From: CAZFER01 sp964517495 | GTDB lineage: Bacteria > Hinthialibacterota > Hinthialibacteria > Hinthialibacterales > Hinthialibacteraceae | Reading direction: 5' to 3' | NCBI GenBank assembly: GCA_964517495.1 | Contig: CAZFER010000023.1 | Coordinates: forward strand, 1-64,000 | DNA: 64,000 bases | Part shown: positions 9,412 to 18,348 of the stretch, one piece after another | How positions within the stretch are numbered: the stretch's first letter is position 1 | How the letters are laid out: every line of letters begins with the position of its first letter | Position numbers and translations under genes: made by a program | The notes under the pieces: model-generated | Told to the model about the DNA's origin: nothing | Seen by the model: the letters and a program-made list of their open reading frames with translations, nothing else | Databases searched by the model: none

Positions 9412-10623
9412 TCATCCCCCTGAAGATTTCCGTTGAATTAACAATAAAGATACATCATCTTTGAATTTTGTGGTTGAAGCGAATGATTCCACCTCTGAAA
9501 TTACGGCTTTGACAAACTCATTGGGTGGAAGAGTGTGATACTTGAGAACCAGTTTTTCCAATCGTTGTGGAGAAAATAATTGACCCTTTGTATCGCGGGC
9601 TTCCACAATCCCATCGGTAAATAATACGATTTTGTCATCCGGTTCTAACTCGACAACCTTTTCATCATAATCATCCGATTCGACCAGTTTTAAAGGGAAA
9701 CCATAATCGGTTTGCAAATATTCCACCGAATTGGTTCTTGAGCGGTATAACATCATGGGTTCATGGCCAGCGGAAGCATAGCTAAAGGTCATATTATCCA
9801 GATTCAACACCCCATAAAACATGGTGACATAAAAGGTGGGAGCCAAATGTTCATTCAGTTTTTCATTGGCAACCTTTAAGGCTGTGCTGGGGTATCGAAA
9901 GGATCTGATAAACGAATGCATGATGGTGTGGGTAATCGCCATCACGACCGCTGCAGGTGTGCCATGGCCGGTAACATCAGCGATCAAAATCCCCCATAAA
10001 GAGCGTCCAATTTCAATAACATCAAAATAATCCCCCCCTGCTTGTTGGCATGGTTCATACATGCGGGCGAATTCAATTTCGGGATGCCAGGGGAATTTGG
10101 AGGGGATAAAGGATCGTTGAATCGCCCCAACCTGATCCAATTCTTTATCAATCGTTTTTTGTGCTTTTACCAATTGCTCATTGGTTTCTTTCAACTTTTG
10201 GGAGTAACTTAACAGGGTTTGTTGTAAATCACGAATTCTTAGCAGTGCGCGGACCCGGGCACGCATTTCCTCTTTTTGAGGGGGTTTGACGACATAATCA
10301 TCCGCGCCTGAATCCAAGCCTTCCACCTTGCTGTTAATTTCATCCAAAGCGGTTACCATCATTACCGGGATAAATGCGTTGGTGCAGTTCACTTTGATTT
10401 CCCGGCAGGCTTCAAATCCGGAAATACCCGGCATACAGACATCCATCACCACCAAATCAGGTGTATTTTTCTTCACTTCATCCAATGCTTCTTCACCTGA
10501 AGCGGCCCGACGCAGCCTATAGCCTTCTGATTGTAGAATCGCCTCCAAATAGTTCAGATTGGATTCTTCATCATCCACAATGAGTATGTCTCGCTGTTCA
10601 TTTGGAGGAGATTCGACCTTCAT
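9412..10623 (-). CDS. response regulator with PP2C/SpoIIE-type phosphatase output
   Basis: The receiver domain occupies residues about 12-125, with the acidic pair Asp17/Asp18, phospho-acceptor Asp61 (VVMDVCMPG) and the conserved lysine in VVKPP. A coiled-coil linker (about 130-170) leads to a PP2C-like RsbU/SpoIIE phosphatase domain with metal-binding motifs GGDYFD, DVTGHG and LFTDGIVEA, ending in DDVSLLL. Such proteins dephosphorylate STAS-domain antagonists in partner-switching pathways when activated by phosphorylation. A STAS protein is encoded at 13097, a plausible target, but no anti-sigma kinase is in the window. AAGGTGA precedes the ATG. It lies 8 bases downstream of the membrane-anchored gene, so the two are probably co-transcribed from the promoter near 11550. 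Confidence 0.93.
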   Translation of the reverse strand: MKVESPPNEQRDILIVDDEESNLNYLEAILQSEGYRLRRAASGEEALDEVKKNTPDLVVMDVCMPGISGFEACREIKVNCTNAFIPVMMVTALDEINSKVEGLDSGADDYVVKPPQKEEMRARVRALLRIRDLQQTLLSYSQKLKETNEQLVKAQKTIDKELDQVGAIQRSFIPSKFPWHPEIEFARMYEPCQQAGGDYFDVIEIGRSLWGILIADVTGHGTPAAVVMAITHTIMHSFIRSFRYPSTALKVANEKLNEHLAPTFYVTMFYGVLNLDNMTFSYASAGHEPMMLYRSRTNSVEYLQTDYGFPLKLVESDDYDEKVVELEPDDKIVLFTDGIVEARDTKGQLFSPQRLEKLVLKYHTLPPNEFVKAVISEVESFASTTKFKDDVSLLLIQRKSSGG

Positions 10624-10631
10624 TATTCACC

Positions 10632-11405
10632 TTATTGATTTTCTTTTTGTATATCTGCATAAAAGTCCCATACGGCCAAGGCATCAACAAATATGGCATA
10701 AGGGGAAACGAAAAAATCATCCCGGTTTTGCCATATTAAATCTGCATTGCTATGATCAGGATCGTGGTGTTTTTCGATGGCTTGAATAAAGAGAGCCTTG
10801 TCAAACGGCCCTAAATCCGTATTAGCGGATGGATTTTCTTTCTGCTGTTTATCACTCCAACGTTCCAAATCGTTTAATGGTTTCCAATATTCCTGAGCTG
10901 CTTTTTTTCGTTCACTATCCTCTTTTGCATCCAGCCATGCTTTAGTTTCACTGGCTGACAAACCGGTGTAAAACGCATACTCTCTATGCGCCATTTCCGC
11001 TTTATCCAATGCATCAACCTGGTGTAATCCAAGTCTGGTTATAGTTGGGATCAGGTTAATTAATTTCCCAATTAATTCAAACGTGGATAATTGATTGGAT
11101 TGATTTGAATCATCAATCAGTTGGCGAAACCAATCCAAGCGCTCTTGAGCCTCATTAATGGTATCCTGACGAACCTTTAAGAATTTTTGATAGCGGCTGG
11201 GATCGATTTTCATGTCATCGGGTTTGGAAAATGGATATTTTTCATTCAGGGCTTCAATTTCAGTATGTAGAGCATTCATATCTGAAATCATCTGATTGAA
11301 GTTCTCGCCCACCCAATAAAAACCAACCACCGCAACCACAATACAAAGGATAATAATTCCCAGGCAGCCGCCGCAACCTATCCAAATCCAACGCTTATTT
11401 GACAC
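10632..11405 (-). CDS. membrane-anchored hypothetical protein
   Basis: One N-terminal transmembrane segment (about residues 5-32, containing GCGGCLGIIILCIVVAVVGF) is followed by a roughly 220-residue hydrophilic, mostly helical domain rich in Asp, Lys and Trp. I do not recognise the family. The GTG start at 11405 is chosen because AAAGGA lies 7 bases upstream; the frame remains open to a GTG at 11444 without a binding site. The first residues (SNKRW) are basic, so the C-terminal domain is probably outside the cytoplasmic membrane. It is the first gene behind a strong promoter and is followed after 8 bases by the PP2C response regulator, which hints at a shared signalling role. Confidence 0.7.
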   Translation of the reverse strand: MSNKRWIWIGCGGCLGIIILCIVVAVVGFYWVGENFNQMISDMNALHTEIEALNEKYPFSKPDDMKIDPSRYQKFLKVRQDTINEAQERLDWFRQLIDDSNQSNQLSTFELIGKLINLIPTITRLGLHQVDALDKAEMAHREYAFYTGLSASETKAWLDAKEDSERKKAAQEYWKPLNDLERWSDKQQKENPSANTDLGPFDKALFIQAIEKHHDPDHSNADLIWQNRDDFFVSPYAIFVDALAVWDFYADIQKENQ

Positions 11406-11535
11406 GGGATATTCCTTTCTCTGCTTGATCTCCACGGACCCCACAACACCGCAGAGCGTTACCGATTAAATCCAAAATGTTTTATTAAGCTTATTATCGG
11501 TCTTTTTTTGTAAAACGATACCTTTTTTAGAGGGC

Positions 11536-11565
11536 AGTATACAAACAATCCTGCTCGTTTGTCAA
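11536..11565 (-). promoter_or_regulatory. sigma70-type promoter for 11405-9412 operon
   Basis: Read on the minus strand, TTGACA (11565-11560) is separated by 18 bases from TATACT (11541-11536). Transcription would begin near 11529, giving a leader of about 125 bases before the GTG at 11405. The leader includes a short run of T residues but no riboswitch I can identify. Confidence 0.75.
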
Positions 11566-11658
11566 AGAATAAAGCCAATAGGGGATAGTGAAAAATGGTT
11601 ATTAATGCTTTATAGAAGTACAATCAAACGCTATGCTTTTTCAACTTGTAACGTGTAA

Positions 11659-11836
11659 GCCATATGAATTGGATAGGGAGTGAAAACTTTTAATTTTCCC
11701 CACCATTCTGCCACCAATGAAATGGGGGAGGTCAGGAGGGGGTTAAAGGATTTTGCTTACCGTTTTCTTATCAACCCTCCCCTAATCCCTCCCAGTCTTG
11801 GGAGTGGAATGGTATTTCAAATGGCTGAACACTTAC
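11659..11836 (+). repeat. MITE-like dispersed repeat, copy B
   Basis: This 178-base element matches copy A (986-1160) in inverted orientation over its full length with scattered substitutions and small indels. The left end AAGCCATATGAA and right end TTCAAATGGCTGA form an imperfect terminal inverted repeat of about 12-13 bases. It opens the reading frame upstream of the membrane-protein gene, so translated peptide from this stretch (for example NPPLIPPSLGSG) is repeat-derived rather than native protein. Confidence 0.7.
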
Positions 11837-11862
11837 TTCCACTTTATAAGTTGTATTCTGTT

Positions 11863-12936
11863 ATGATGAACAATTTGAATGAGAAAACTCTGAATGGCTT
11901 GATAGCTAGCCTAAAACCTTTTTCGAGTACCATCACCTGGCGTCTTCCTCTTACGTTATTTCTGTCCACCTTATTGTTTATTTTGGGTATACGTTTTCTT
12001 CCTTATGCGGGAGATGGTTCTCACATGGCCCATTTGGCTCAGGAAGGGTGGTATGTCACCATGCATTCTGTCCTTACCTCGATTGTTCATCGCCTGGTCT
12101 ACCTCATATTCGAGCCAATATGGCAAATGATGGTGGATAATGATGGCTTTTGGTTATTCCATTTCTTGAACATCGATGAAGCCATACCAGGATGGTATGC
12201 CTTGGCCGCCAGCAGTGCGCTGGCAGGTGCCATAGCCATCCAAGTGTTGGCGATGATTCGTTTTCATCCGCTCTTTTTGAGCATCAATATCTTTTCCGGT
12301 TCGTTTTTAGTTTTTATGGGTGAAGTGGAAAATTATGCCTGGGTCAATCTTTTCTTATTATTAACTTTCCTGGCTGTTGAACGGTATTTGAAAGGGGAAT
12401 GGCGGTTATGGCCTGCCATGACCTTTTATTTTGCAGCGGCATTGTTTCATGGTTTGGCTTTTTTCTACTTTCCGCCCTTGTTGTGGATCATCATTAAGAA
12501 GAAGGAATATTCCCCTTTTGAATTTTTTATTCCCTTTTTGGGTTATATTTCCCTTTATTTGCTTTTCAATATCCTGCTTCCCCATGAAGGGATCAACATC
12601 ACTCATGAGCGGCTTGTTCCATTTTTCCATTTAAGCCGAAAAGGTCATTTTTTCACATTTATGACATGGGAGCATTTAATCATCAAAGCGCATTTTCACC
12701 GGGTGGCATCCTTTCTAAGCATCCCTATCGAATGGCCTTTGTTGTTGCTTATGAGAAAGCAAATCAACACTGATTTTAAGCGTTACCTACTGTATTGCAG
12801 TTTGACCGGCCTGGCATGGCATACCATTTGGCATCCTGATTTGGGTTATTTGGATTGGGATTTATTTAGTCAAATTTACATTCCATTGCATGTTTTACTT
12901 GGGATATTAATTACAGAACGGGTAAGAGGTCACTAA
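11863..12936 (+). CDS. polytopic membrane protein, possible GT-C-like
   Basis: The protein has about eight to ten hydrophobic segments, beginning around residue 28 (LPLTLFLSTLLFILGIRF) and continuing to the C-terminus. A short loop carrying GDGSHMAHLA follows the first segment and MGEVENYAW sits between later ones, a layout reminiscent of GT-C glycosyltransferases or related sugar-lipid membrane enzymes. I cannot assign a family firmly. The frame is open back to 11680, but that part lies in the MITE-like element, so I place the start at the ATG-ATG pair at 11863; there is no strong ribosome binding site and the exact start is uncertain. Confidence 0.65.
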   Translation: MMNNLNEKTLNGLIASLKPFSSTITWRLPLTLFLSTLLFILGIRFLPYAGDGSHMAHLAQEGWYVTMHSVLTSIVHRLVYLIFEPIWQMMVDNDGFWLFHFLNIDEAIPGWYALAASSALAGAIAIQVLAMIRFHPLFLSINIFSGSFLVFMGEVENYAWVNLFLLLTFLAVERYLKGEWRLWPAMTFYFAAALFHGLAFFYFPPLLWIIIKKKEYSPFEFFIPFLGYISLYLLFNILLPHEGINITHERLVPFFHLSRKGHFFTFMTWEHLIIKAHFHRVASFLSIPIEWPLLLLMRKQINTDFKRYLLYCSLTGLAWHTIWHPDLGYLDWDLFSQIYIPLHVLLGILITERVRGH

Positions 12937-13096
12937 AGTTTTTTCAATAATCCTTTCATCTTCCCTGGACAGCGTCCCATAATAATCGTGATAATAACGC
13001 CAGACATAATCCGAAAGGAAAAATGTGATGGCGTCATCATCATCACAGCGCGACTTGGAGATTGTTTGATAGAAAGATACAGAAAGGCCATATCAT

Positions 13097-13441
13097 ATGA
13101 ATACGGAAGGCTTATTGGTCAAGGAACACAAATCGGAAGATATGTATCAAATTTCTGCCACAGGGGATTTAATCATCACAAATGCCAAAGGGCTGCAACG
13201 GCATATTGATCAAGCCATTAACGAAGGTTTTTACGATATCACATTAAACTTAACGGGAATTGATTATATTGACAGTTTTGGAATTGGTGTGGTGGTTAAA
13301 ACAAAATCTGAAATCGATAAAAAGAAAGGACGTCTGCGAGTTATCGTCAATCCTGTTCTCATGACATTATTTGAGAAATGCCATCTCGATGATTACATTG
13401 ATTTGGATTTGGGAGATACGGACTCAGAGGATAACGAATGA
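13097..13441 (+). CDS. STAS-domain anti-sigma-factor antagonist
   Basis: A single STAS domain of 114 residues, the usual size of SpoIIAA/RsbV-type antagonists. The conserved phosphorylatable serine is in YIDSFGIG (Ser60), followed by the typical helix and the VNPVLMTLFEKCHL segment. When dephosphorylated, such proteins bind and neutralise anti-sigma kinases. The PP2C response regulator at 9412-10623 is a candidate activating phosphatase; the matching kinase is not in this window. AAAGG occurs about 10 bases before the ATG. The acidic tail (DTDSEDNE) is an extension beyond the domain. Confidence 0.9.
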   Translation: MNTEGLLVKEHKSEDMYQISATGDLIITNAKGLQRHIDQAINEGFYDITLNLTGIDYIDSFGIGVVVKTKSEIDKKKGRLRVIVNPVLMTLFEKCHLDDYIDLDLGDTDSEDNE

Positions 13442-13474
13442 ACAAAACCACGGTGCACAAAGACATTCTCATAA

Positions 13475-13488
13475 CCCATGTGAATGGG
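13475..13488. terminator. possible weak bidirectional terminator hairpin
   Basis: CCCAT (13475-13479) and ATGGG (13484-13488) form a 5-bp stem with a GTGA loop between the convergent STAS gene and the 13515-13913 gene. A short T-run follows on the plus strand after ten bases, so this is weak evidence. Confidence 0.3.
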
Positions 13489-13514
13489 CCACTATGCTTT
13501 TAACCTCTGAACAT

Positions 13515-13913
13515 TTACTTTCTCTTGCCTTTTTTCTTGACTTCCTGCTCTTCAAGGGCAGTACGCAAAGTACCCTGTTTTTGGTTCAAAGCGATGGACA
13601 CATCGTGCCACAGTGTTTTGAACGCACTAATTCGAATGGGAACTTCGCGCTTCAAGATATAAAGGGAGGGGGTTTCGAGTAATAATTTCTTGATATCTTT
13701 CCAGACGTCAAATACCCCGTCAGGAACGGATAATTGTAAAAACTGAGCTTTCCTGGTCAGTTCAATCTGCAACTGCTGAAAATCAGTCTCTTCCTGGGGC
13801 TGTATTTCTTCTGCCGCCAGGGCATGTTCAAAATACTGCATATATTTTTGCCAGAGTTTGATATACTCTTGCAAACGTTTCATCAATATTTCAGCCGGGA
13901 CATCCGCTACCAT
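13515..13913 (-). CDS. hypothetical helical protein, paralogue of 17729-18127
   Basis: A 132-residue soluble protein, mostly alpha-helical, with a lysine-rich tail (KKKGKRK). I do not recognise the family. It has the same length and a similar layout to the protein at 17729-18127: both show LWxxYxxxF, an acidic EExxF segment and an (A/T)RxxQxL segment in the same order over about the first 65 residues. The two paralogues flank the giant lipoprotein gene, suggesting a common function. The start has only a weak AAAGG at 11 bases. Confidence 0.65.
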   Translation of the reverse strand: MVADVPAEILMKRLQEYIKLWQKYMQYFEHALAAEEIQPQEETDFQQLQIELTRKAQFLQLSVPDGVFDVWKDIKKLLLETPSLYILKREVPIRISAFKTLWHDVSIALNQKQGTLRTALEEQEVKKKGKRK

Positions 13914-14010
13914 AAGTTGATATGCCTTTTTATTAATTTTTCTACAAGATCATTCGCAACTGAATTGACCTTTAAATCTCCCACTCTTGAGGAGCCCCAA
14001 TATTATCACA

Positions 14011-14109
14011 TTAGTCCTTATTAAACCAACCCATTGTGAAGGCTACATAAACAAAAAACAACACCACAGCCACACCACAACCAATTTCGATGTAATCAAT
14101 GAAAGACAT
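14011..14109 (-). CDS. 32-residue single-span membrane microprotein
   Basis: A short frame begins MSFIDYIEIGCGVAVV and ends GWFNKD. The centre (about residues 10-26) is one uninterrupted hydrophobic helix. AGGTGGGGAG lies just upstream of the ATG (GGAG is 3 bases away, AGGTGG about 8), which is one of the better binding sites nearby. It lies between the two genes of the lipoprotein module and on the same strand, 81 bases downstream of the lipoprotein gene. The family is unknown. Small membrane proteins of this kind often act as subunits or regulators of larger membrane complexes. Confidence 0.55.
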   Translation of the reverse strand: MSFIDYIEIGCGVAVVLFFVYVAFTMGWFNKD

Positions 14110-14190
14110 AAGCTCCCCACCTGTTTGCTGAAAAACGGTATACCATAAATGAGTGCAAACGTTTGATTATTGATCCTATTCCCAAAAAAC

Positions 14191-17100
14191 TTAGCGGGTA
14201 TCATAGGAGAAATAGAAGTCACCTATTCTATCTTCAAACTTTTCCATATTCCACTTAAATTTTTCAAGCGGCCCCATTTTGCGATGGGACTCAATCGCAA
14301 ACATCAAATCTTCGTTGATATCAAGAGTTTTGTAAAGATGTTCATAGGAATGTTCCAATGCTCTTTCACGATAATACAAATCATGAGTATCCGTTTGTCC
14401 ATACATATGGAAGCCTTCAGCAGCACGGCGGAAATGAGTAAAGGATTTGACTGCTTTTTCCTGGACATCTTTCAACGTTTCAGGCGGTGTTAATTCTTTT
14501 ACGCTTTCTTCGAGATTAGCTGCTGTTAATTCAAAGTTCCTGGTCGATAATTTACCTTGCAGAGCTCGGTACATATCGGTTACAGTTTCATCCAGTTTAT
14601 GTTCGGTTGACCTGGCGGAAATGATCAAATTCTTTGGCATACTGCCGATAAAACCAAAGTCCTGGATGGTTTTATCCATTTGCGTCAAGTAAGATTTCAG
14701 ATTTTGTAAATACGAATCTTCCTCCACCGCGGTTCGTGTGGCCACCAGAATTTTAGGCGCGTCATTTTCCAAATTTCTCAGACGTTCAGAAATGCCTTGA
14801 TAATCATCGCCTCGGATAGAGTTTCGCAGCCACTGCAAATCGCTGGAAAGCATTCTAAACCAATCTGCGTAATATTTCATTGCTCCTGCTTCTTGAGCTT
14901 GTTGTAGAGTTGATGCCAATTCTTCTGTCCGCTGAGTTGCCAGGGTTATGATGGAATCAGGCATTTGATCAATCGTAGCCACGGCCTCTTCATACATTTT
15001 GTGAAGTTCAGCATAGGTTTGTTCTTCTTCAGGGGATGCGAGGGCGTTCAGTGTATTTTCGAGTGTTTCCCGTTTTTCGGGGACAATATAAAGTGCATCC
15101 TGTTGTTCATACTCCTGAATCTTTTCTTGCAGCTGAGCAGCCAGGATAGTACGGTTTTGATTTTCGACTTCAGCCAAGGTATTTTGGGAGAGGGCTTTTA
15201 ATTCTTCTGCGGCAGCATAAGCCTCTTTCCAATTTTCCAAAGAGATCAAGCGATTGAGTTCAGTGATATGATTGAGCAATGCGATATTTTTATCACGCCC
15301 ACTTACATCCAACGCATTTTCACTAATCCAGGCTGCCGTATCACCTACCTCCTTGGCAACCTGTTCCAAATCGCTCCGCATACCATTCCAAATATCGTCC
15401 CGGGCTTGACGGGCGGCATCCGCTTCCTCATAGGAAGTTTTATAATTCTGTTCAATTTGTAGTACTTTGGCTTCGGCCAAATGTTTCAATACATCGTTAT
15501 AAAGAGAAGGTTTTTTAATTGGCGCCAAATGGTGTTCCAGTTTTTCTTTGGTACCGTCCAAGTGTCTTAAGAGGGAATAGCTTCGTTGTTTCCAGGTGAA
15601 ATGTTCCGCTTCTTCCGCCAAATCCGCAGATTGGATTGCTTTTTCATTTGCGGTTTCGTATTGGCGTTCTTTTTGAGCGGCTTCCGCTTGATTTAATAGA
15701 GCCAGAGCCTCTTTTATTTCTGGTTCAGAGTAGGTCATGGATTCGGCATCCAAGGCGGAATCGGTTTTATTTTGAGCCGTAATGATTAAGTTATTCAATG
15801 CTTTATCAGCCAGATCGGTGGCTTCCACTGATTGGTGGTAGGCATTTTCAAATTCATTATTGGCAATCAAGCTGTTGGTTTGCTCAATCGAGTCAGAGGC
15901 TTTACGATAAGCCAACGGACTGAGTTGATCCTGGCGGGCTTGTTTAGCCAGGGCCATAAAATCATCGGCCTTCCCCAGATTTTGTTTGGCACGCAATTGA
16001 TAGGCTTTGCCTTCAGCGCTATTAGCGGCATCGATGGCGGCTTCTGATTTACGGATACTGGATAAGAAGTTCTCTTTCTCAAGTTCTTGGATAGCAGCAG
16101 ATTTCAGATTGACCGCATTGGCATGCTGCATGCCCACCCATTCGGGGGCTTTCGCCACTTTGGCTTTTTCCAATGCCTGTTCAGCGTTGTCAATGAAGTT
16201 TTGAGCTGCTTGGGAAAGTGCATCAATCCCTTTTTGAACCACGGCAACCGCTGCATCCGCACCGGCTTGGACCTGTTCATAATCGCCTTGTTTCATCAAA
16301 TCGCGCAAGGTTTGGATTGAAGATTCTGCATTTTTGTATGCATCGGGGACATATGTTTCACCCCCCTGTCCATGAAGCAAAGAGAACGGTTTTTCGACTC
16401 TGGCCAAAGCCGCTTGTGCTTTCCCACGCCGAGCTGCGGTAATTACGTCCTGGCTGGTTTGGACAACTTTTTTAGAATTTAGATATGCTTGAGCGTATTG
16501 TTCGTTCTGGTTGAGTTCTTTGACTCCAGCGATCGCTTCACGAGCCTGGGCTAAAACCTGTGGAGCATATTGAGAAGCTTCTTTTTCGACGGCCTCTTCA
16601 AGATTTGTCTCAGCAGTTTGCACATTCTGCTGGGCGGCATCCGATAAGGCGAGATAGCCATCGTTCAAAATTCGCCGTGCTTCATTGGCTGCAGCAATAG
16701 CTGCCGCATACGCTTGATTTTTTAACTCTTCCTGACCGGTTTGCAAGGTTTGTTCAGCCTGGCTGATTGATGTGGGAAAAGCTTGTACATCCTGAATATT
16801 CAATTGTTTGGCTTTGGCGATTTCACTCAGGACTTCTTCAATGATATCTCCAGCGGCTTTTTCTTGAGCTGCGGTAATAATTTCATTCAAGGGGGTTGTC
16901 AGTTCATTGGCGATATCGATCATTTCCTGCCATTTGCCATCTTGCTCAGCTGTTTCTATGTCTTTGAAGCGCTCAATGACGGTGGCATATTTATCTGGAA
17001 CATGTTGATCCGCTTTAAGCTGTTGTGCTTCTGTGATCAGCTGTTCGATATCATTTTTTGCCTGCATAGCATCCGGTTGGAGATGCTGGGTGGCCAACGC

Positions 17101-17634
17101 TTTGGATTGCACAACAACAATGTTGATTTCGGCGAGAAAATCATTCAAGGCCTGTTCACTAATCACAGTTCGATACTCTTCGTCCAAGCGAGTACGAAAC
17201 TCATCCAACTGATTAGCAACCGGATTCACGTCAGCAGGATCTGCATTGTGTTCCCTGGCTTCTTGAATGTATTGATCCCCCTGGTCAAGGGAATCGCGAA
17301 TATCCGCAATCTGCCGATCCACTCTGGGCTTCACTTCAATGACCTGTTGCTGAGCCGCCACGAAACGAGCCGCTGCTTGTTCAGCCGATGCTTTGGCTTG
17401 TTCGTATTCGCCTCGATCAAACTCACTTTGAGCCCGAGTTAACAGTGTATTGGCTTGCTGAAAGGCCTGTGGGGCGTATCGCGGTGCTTGGGCGTCTTGG
17501 GCCTCGGTTTTGACTGTCTCTGCTGCGGTTAAACTCTTTTGTGCATCCCGCTTGGCACAGCCAGTCATCAAAAATAGCGGTATTAACGCGATACATAAGT
17601 AGTGAATCCATTTTCGTGAAATTCGCGGTTTCAT
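14191..17634 (-). CDS. giant repeat lipoprotein (1147 aa)
   Basis: The N-terminus is a lipoprotein signal: basic residues, hydrophobic core, then lipobox LMTGC with Cys26. The rest is alanine/glutamate/glutamine-rich and almost wholly helical. It contains many diverged copies of a roughly 80-100-residue unit of the type YAPxxxxxAxxxLxxAxxxxxxGxYxxA, seen near residues 45, 350, 425 and later; this resembles DUF4398/TPR-like helical hairpins. The final 250 residues differ and lack clear repeats. The start ATG at 17634 lies 10 bases after AAGGAG; a TTG three codons upstream is too close to that site. It probably extends from a membrane into the periplasm as a long rod or spacer. Function is unknown; the neighbouring paralogous proteins and the microprotein may be partners. 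Confidence 0.8.
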   Translation of the reverse strand: MKPRISRKWIHYLCIALIPLFLMTGCAKRDAQKSLTAAETVKTEAQDAQAPRYAPQAFQQANTLLTRAQSEFDRGEYEQAKASAEQAAARFVAAQQQVIEVKPRVDRQIADIRDSLDQGDQYIQEAREHNADPADVNPVANQLDEFRTRLDEEYRTVISEQALNDFLAEINIVVVQSKALATQHLQPDAMQAKNDIEQLITEAQQLKADQHVPDKYATVIERFKDIETAEQDGKWQEMIDIANELTTPLNEIITAAQEKAAGDIIEEVLSEIAKAKQLNIQDVQAFPTSISQAEQTLQTGQEELKNQAYAAAIAAANEARRILNDGYLALSDAAQQNVQTAETNLEEAVEKEASQYAPQVLAQAREAIAGVKELNQNEQYAQAYLNSKKVVQTSQDVITAARRGKAQAALARVEKPFSLLHGQGGETYVPDAYKNAESSIQTLRDLMKQGDYEQVQAGADAAVAVVQKGIDALSQAAQNFIDNAEQALEKAKVAKAPEWVGMQHANAVNLKSAAIQELEKENFLSSIRKSEAAIDAANSAEGKAYQLRAKQNLGKADDFMALAKQARQDQLSPLAYRKASDSIEQTNSLIANNEFENAYHQSVEATDLADKALNNLIITAQNKTDSALDAESMTYSEPEIKEALALLNQAEAAQKERQYETANEKAIQSADLAEEAEHFTWKQRSYSLLRHLDGTKEKLEHHLAPIKKPSLYNDVLKHLAEAKVLQIEQNYKTSYEEADAARQARDDIWNGMRSDLEQVAKEVGDTAAWISENALDVSGRDKNIALLNHITELNRLISLENWKEAYAAAEELKALSQNTLAEVENQNRTILAAQLQEKIQEYEQQDALYIVPEKRETLENTLNALASPEEEQTYAELHKMYEEAVATIDQMPDSIITLATQRTEELASTLQQAQEAGAMKYYADWFRMLSSDLQWLRNSIRGDDYQGISERLRNLENDAPKILVATRTAVEEDSYLQNLKSYLTQMDKTIQDFGFIGSMPKNLIISARSTEHKLDETVTDMYRALQGKLSTRNFELTAANLEESVKELTPPETLKDVQEKAVKSFTHFRRAAEGFHMYGQTDTHDLYYRERALEHSYEHLYKTLDINEDLMFAIESHRKMGPLEKFKWNMEKFEDRIGDFYFSYDTR

Positions 17635-17728
17635 GAAACACAATCTCCTTGTACAAATTTCCGGTCATCTTAAAACAGGTGGTGATCCTGATTTTTAACA
17701 AACTTTTGGCAAAATAATAAATAATCAA

Positions 17729-18127
17729 TCAATTTTTCAGCGGTGTTTCCAACTCCAGATGTGTCATCAAGAATCCCAGTGCTTCATTTAAACGAAGCAT
17801 GGTTGAATGCCATTGTAGTGTAAGTTTTTTATAAAAATCCATGTGAATACCGATCATATTTCTCAGCGTAACCGTGTCAGATAAATAGGATGTTACTGGC
17901 TCTGCACGGTCATACTCATCTCCTAAATATTCCAATAAATATTGGTGGCGCCGTGCACATTGGGCCTTTAATTTCATGAATTCCTCTTCTTGTTCCTGTG
18001 TTACGTCTTGTTGGTGGTAGGCATTTTGGAACAATTCATTATATCGAAACCACAGTTCGAGAAATTTTTGAATCGCCTGGATGCGAAACTCTATCTCTTC
18101 CTTATTTTTTTGATGCCATGTTGCCAT
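17729..18127 (-). CDS. hypothetical helical protein, paralogue of 13515-13913
   Basis: This 132-residue helical protein has no signal peptide or membrane segment. AAGG stands 6 bases before the ATG. Its N-terminal two thirds resembles the 132-residue protein encoded at 13515-13913 (LWxRYxxxF, QEEEFMKL and ARRHQYL align with the corresponding positions there). It sits about 95 bases upstream of the giant lipoprotein gene on the same strand, so the order is paralogue, lipoprotein, microprotein, paralogue. No known family is apparent. Confidence 0.68.
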   Translation of the reverse strand: MATWHQKNKEEIEFRIQAIQKFLELWFRYNELFQNAYHQQDVTQEQEEEFMKLKAQCARRHQYLLEYLGDEYDRAEPVTSYLSDTVTLRNMIGIHMDFYKKLTLQWHSTMLRLNEALGFLMTHLELETPLKN

Positions 18128-18348
18128 AAGTTACCTTGCCTCATTCAAACCGTTAAATAAAAGGCATTTCATATTGCCTGGAATTTAATTCGACCAAACA
18201 TAAAGCGGGTGATCCGGCGAATGGTCACCCTGTTAAAGCATTACATCGCCGTTTTTTAGTCATTGTTGAATGAAAAAACATACAAAACACTATTAATATT
18301 CAAACCAATCCAAAAATCAAAGGTCCCTATACTTTATTGCAAGTTAAT

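Noticed and set aside
12988..13209. A 73-residue frame overlapping the STAS gene
   Set aside because: It overlaps the STAS gene in another frame, has no conserved features and no clear binding site.
16783..17442. A 219-residue open frame on the plus strand inside the giant lipoprotein gene
   Set aside because: It is antisense to a strongly supported gene, has no ribosome binding site, and its cysteine/phenylalanine-rich composition is what the reverse of an Ala/Glu/Gln-rich repeat gives.
18128..18348. Spacer with hairpin (GGGTGA/TCACCC near 18208-18230) as riboswitch or terminator
   Set aside because: Only six or seven base pairs, no T-run and no match to known riboswitch motifs.
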